Assembly: GCA_031119195.1 (NCBI GenBank)
Contig: JAVHYG010000041.1
Span: forward strand, 1-6,117
Reading direction: 5' to 3'
Length of the DNA stretch: 6,117 bases
DNA from: Rickettsiella sp.
GTDB lineage: Bacteria > Pseudomonadota > Gammaproteobacteria > Diplorickettsiales > Diplorickettsiaceae
Positions 4,746 to 6,117 of this stretch are shown here, piece after piece; the first letter of the stretch is position 1; each line of letters begins with the position of its first letter. The notes below the pieces were generated by a model, which made no database searches, was not told the DNA's origin, and saw only the letters and a list, made by a program, of their open reading frames with translations. The position numbers and the translations under genes were made by a program.

Positions 4746-6117
4746 GTGGAAAATCAAGGAAGCAAAAAGCATTCTATACTTACTTTATGGCTTCTTTATT
4801 GCCTATTGCTACTTATTTTCCCATTAAAAGGGTTCACTGCCGTAATACCTAGCACGATTGCACCGGGACAAGTAGAAAATCAATTAAGAAAAACAATACC
4901 TACGCCACTTGCTGTATCAAATCCAATCAGCTCTGCAGAAATACCCATTACAGTTCCTAGGGTAACCCCTGTACCAGCAAGCATGCGTATCCGTTTTGTT
5001 TTACGTTCAGTCCATATTACAGGATCAACTGTCTACTCAGAAGAAAGCTTGAGAATTTTTTATCAGCCTTACCTTAATAAAAAAATAGGGTACCAAGAAT
5101 TAGAAAAAATTGCGTCCGATATTACTTTGAAATATATAAAAGATGGCTATTTGCTTTCACATGCACATATACCAACACAAAATCTAAGTACAGGTCATGT
5201 GAAAATCGAAATCTTTGAAGCCTATATTGCAAATGCTAGTGTTCAGGGTAAGACATTCGGAATAGAAAAATTTCTAGCAACATATATTGAAAAAATAAAA
5301 CAAACCCGTCCTTTGCGGCAAGAAACTTTACAACATTATATTTTGCTTTTAAACCGACTTCCGGGCGTGACTGCAACCTTACAAGTAAATCCAATAGCAG
5401 AAAATTCTGGTGCACAAAATCTTATTTTTATTATCCAACAGCGTCGTTTTTCTCCTTATGCTATCTTAAATAATAATCAATCTCGCTATTTAGGGTCACA
5501 AAATTTATTTGTTACCGCCAATATGTATTCTTTACTGCAGGGTGGTGATGCAACCGCCATAACAGCGGCCACAGCTCCTTTTGAGCCTCGCGTATTACAG
5601 TACTATTATCTATACCATGTCATACCTATCGGCGTTTATGGAAACCATTTAGATATTTTAGCAGATTATGTACAGACTAAACCCAATCTACTTGGAACTC
5701 CCACCAACACCACACCTCTTACTACGATAGCAGGTAAAACAGGCGATTTAATTGCTTATTATTATCACCCTTTTATTCTACAAACCAATCAAAAATTAGA
5801 GGGCCGTTTAGCACTTGGTTACTACAAAAGTAAAACAACTGGTTTAAATGATCCTATTAATGGACCTCAGGACGTTACAATACAACTCCCATCCTTACGT
5901 GCTAAAGCAATTTACGAACGGACTAGGCCCCAATATGCAGACAGAATAGAAACTGAAATAAGCCAAGGTATACATGTCCTAGGCGCCAATGTAGGTCCTC
6001 CTGCAGTAAATAATCCATCGATTGACTATACCAAGCTTTATTATTATGTGACTCACGTACAAACGATTCACAAAGCTTTTTCAATACTCATAGATTCAAT
6101 GGGTCAATACGCTTTTA
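4746..6117 (+). CDS. Two-partner secretion outer-membrane transporter, TpsB (ShlB/FhaC/HecB) family, 3' end outside the window
   Basis: TpsB proteins are Omp85-superfamily barrels that recognise and export a large TpsA exoprotein (adhesin, haemolysin or contact-dependent toxin) across the outer membrane. The visible 457 residues have the expected order: a signal peptide with a polar start and a hydrophobic stretch (about 11-30), probable cleavage near Ala32; a Pro/Thr-rich linker (about 35-78); POTRA 1 (about 82-157) with FVLRSVHITGSTVYS and a helix ending in YIKDGYLLSHAHIP; POTRA 2 (about 158-232) with LNRLPGVTATLQV; and the start of the barrel from about 235, with NNNQSRYLGSQNL, a strand with VIPIGVYGNHLDI, and YYYHPFILQTNQKLEGRLALGYYKS. 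Family members are usually about 550-600 residues, so roughly the last 100-150 residues, including the loop 6 VRGF-type motif, should lie to the right. The frame stays open to the edge. No tpsA partner is visible. The passenger and role cannot be inferred from this part. BamA/TamA are unlikely, because there are only two POTRA domains and the barrel has ShlB features. Confidence 0.88.
   Translation, partial: MENQGSKKHSILTLWLLYCLLLLIFPLKGFTAVIPSTIAPGQVENQLRKTIPTPLAVSNPISSAEIPITVPRVTPVPASMRIRFVLRSVHITGSTVYSEESLRIFYQPYLNKKIGYQELEKIASDITLKYIKDGYLLSHAHIPTQNLSTGHVKIEIFEAYIANASVQGKTFGIEKFLATYIEKIKQTRPLRQETLQHYILLLNRLPGVTATLQVNPIAENSGAQNLIFIIQQRRFSPYAILNNNQSRYLGSQNLFVTANMYSLLQGGDATAITAATAPFEPRVLQYYYLYHVIPIGVYGNHLDILADYVQTKPNLLGTPTNTTPLTTIAGKTGDLIAYYYHPFILQTNQKLEGRLALGYYKSKTTGLNDPINGPQDVTIQLPSLRAKAIYERTRPQYADRIETEISQGIHVLGANVGPPAVNNPSIDYTKLYYYVTHVQTIHKAFSILIDSMGQYAF

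Overview
The window is AT-rich and carries six protein genes, all consistent with a gram-negative proteobacterium. KDG kinase and KDPG aldolase follow the gammaproteobacterial (enterobacterial) sequence pattern, and an outer-membrane TpsB/FhaC-type transporter shows that the cell has an outer membrane. The low GC and a compact sugar cluster of this kind would suit a gammaproteobacterium such as a member of the Legionellales/Coxiellaceae, but that placement is an inference from composition and gene content only.

Layout. Positions 1-817 (minus strand) hold the first 272 codons of a sugar-porter MFS transporter that runs off the left edge. A 233-base gap (818-1050) contains a GC-rich imperfect palindrome. 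Next, on the minus strand, comes a tight three-gene operon read right to left: KDG kinase (3922-2996), aldose 1-epimerase (2988-1936) and an SMP-30/gluconolactonase-type sugar lactonase (1929-1051), with gaps of only 7 and 6 bases. A 109-base divergent promoter region (3923-4031) separates this operon from a plus-strand KDPG aldolase gene, eda (4032-4667). After 78 bases, a GTG-started gene on the plus strand (4746 to the right edge) encodes the first 457 residues of a two-partner-secretion outer-membrane transporter.

How the genes fit together. The transporter would import a sugar and GalM would interconvert its anomers. A sugar dehydrogenase (not in the window) would give an aldonolactone, which the lactonase would hydrolyse to an aldonate. 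An aldonate dehydratase (not in the window) would give 2-keto-3-deoxygluconate, KdgK would phosphorylate it, and Eda would split KDPG into pyruvate and glyceraldehyde 3-phosphate. This is the outline of a semi-phosphorylative Entner-Doudoroff route with the dehydrogenase and dehydratase encoded elsewhere. The TpsB gene looks functionally unrelated; its secreted partner probably lies to the right of the window.

I see no insertion sequence, CRISPR array, complete tRNA or rRNA gene. The content is mostly ordinary metabolism. The points most worth a second look are the incomplete pathway set, the GC-rich palindrome, a substitution in the lactonase active site, and the overlapping inverted repeats in the divergent promoter.
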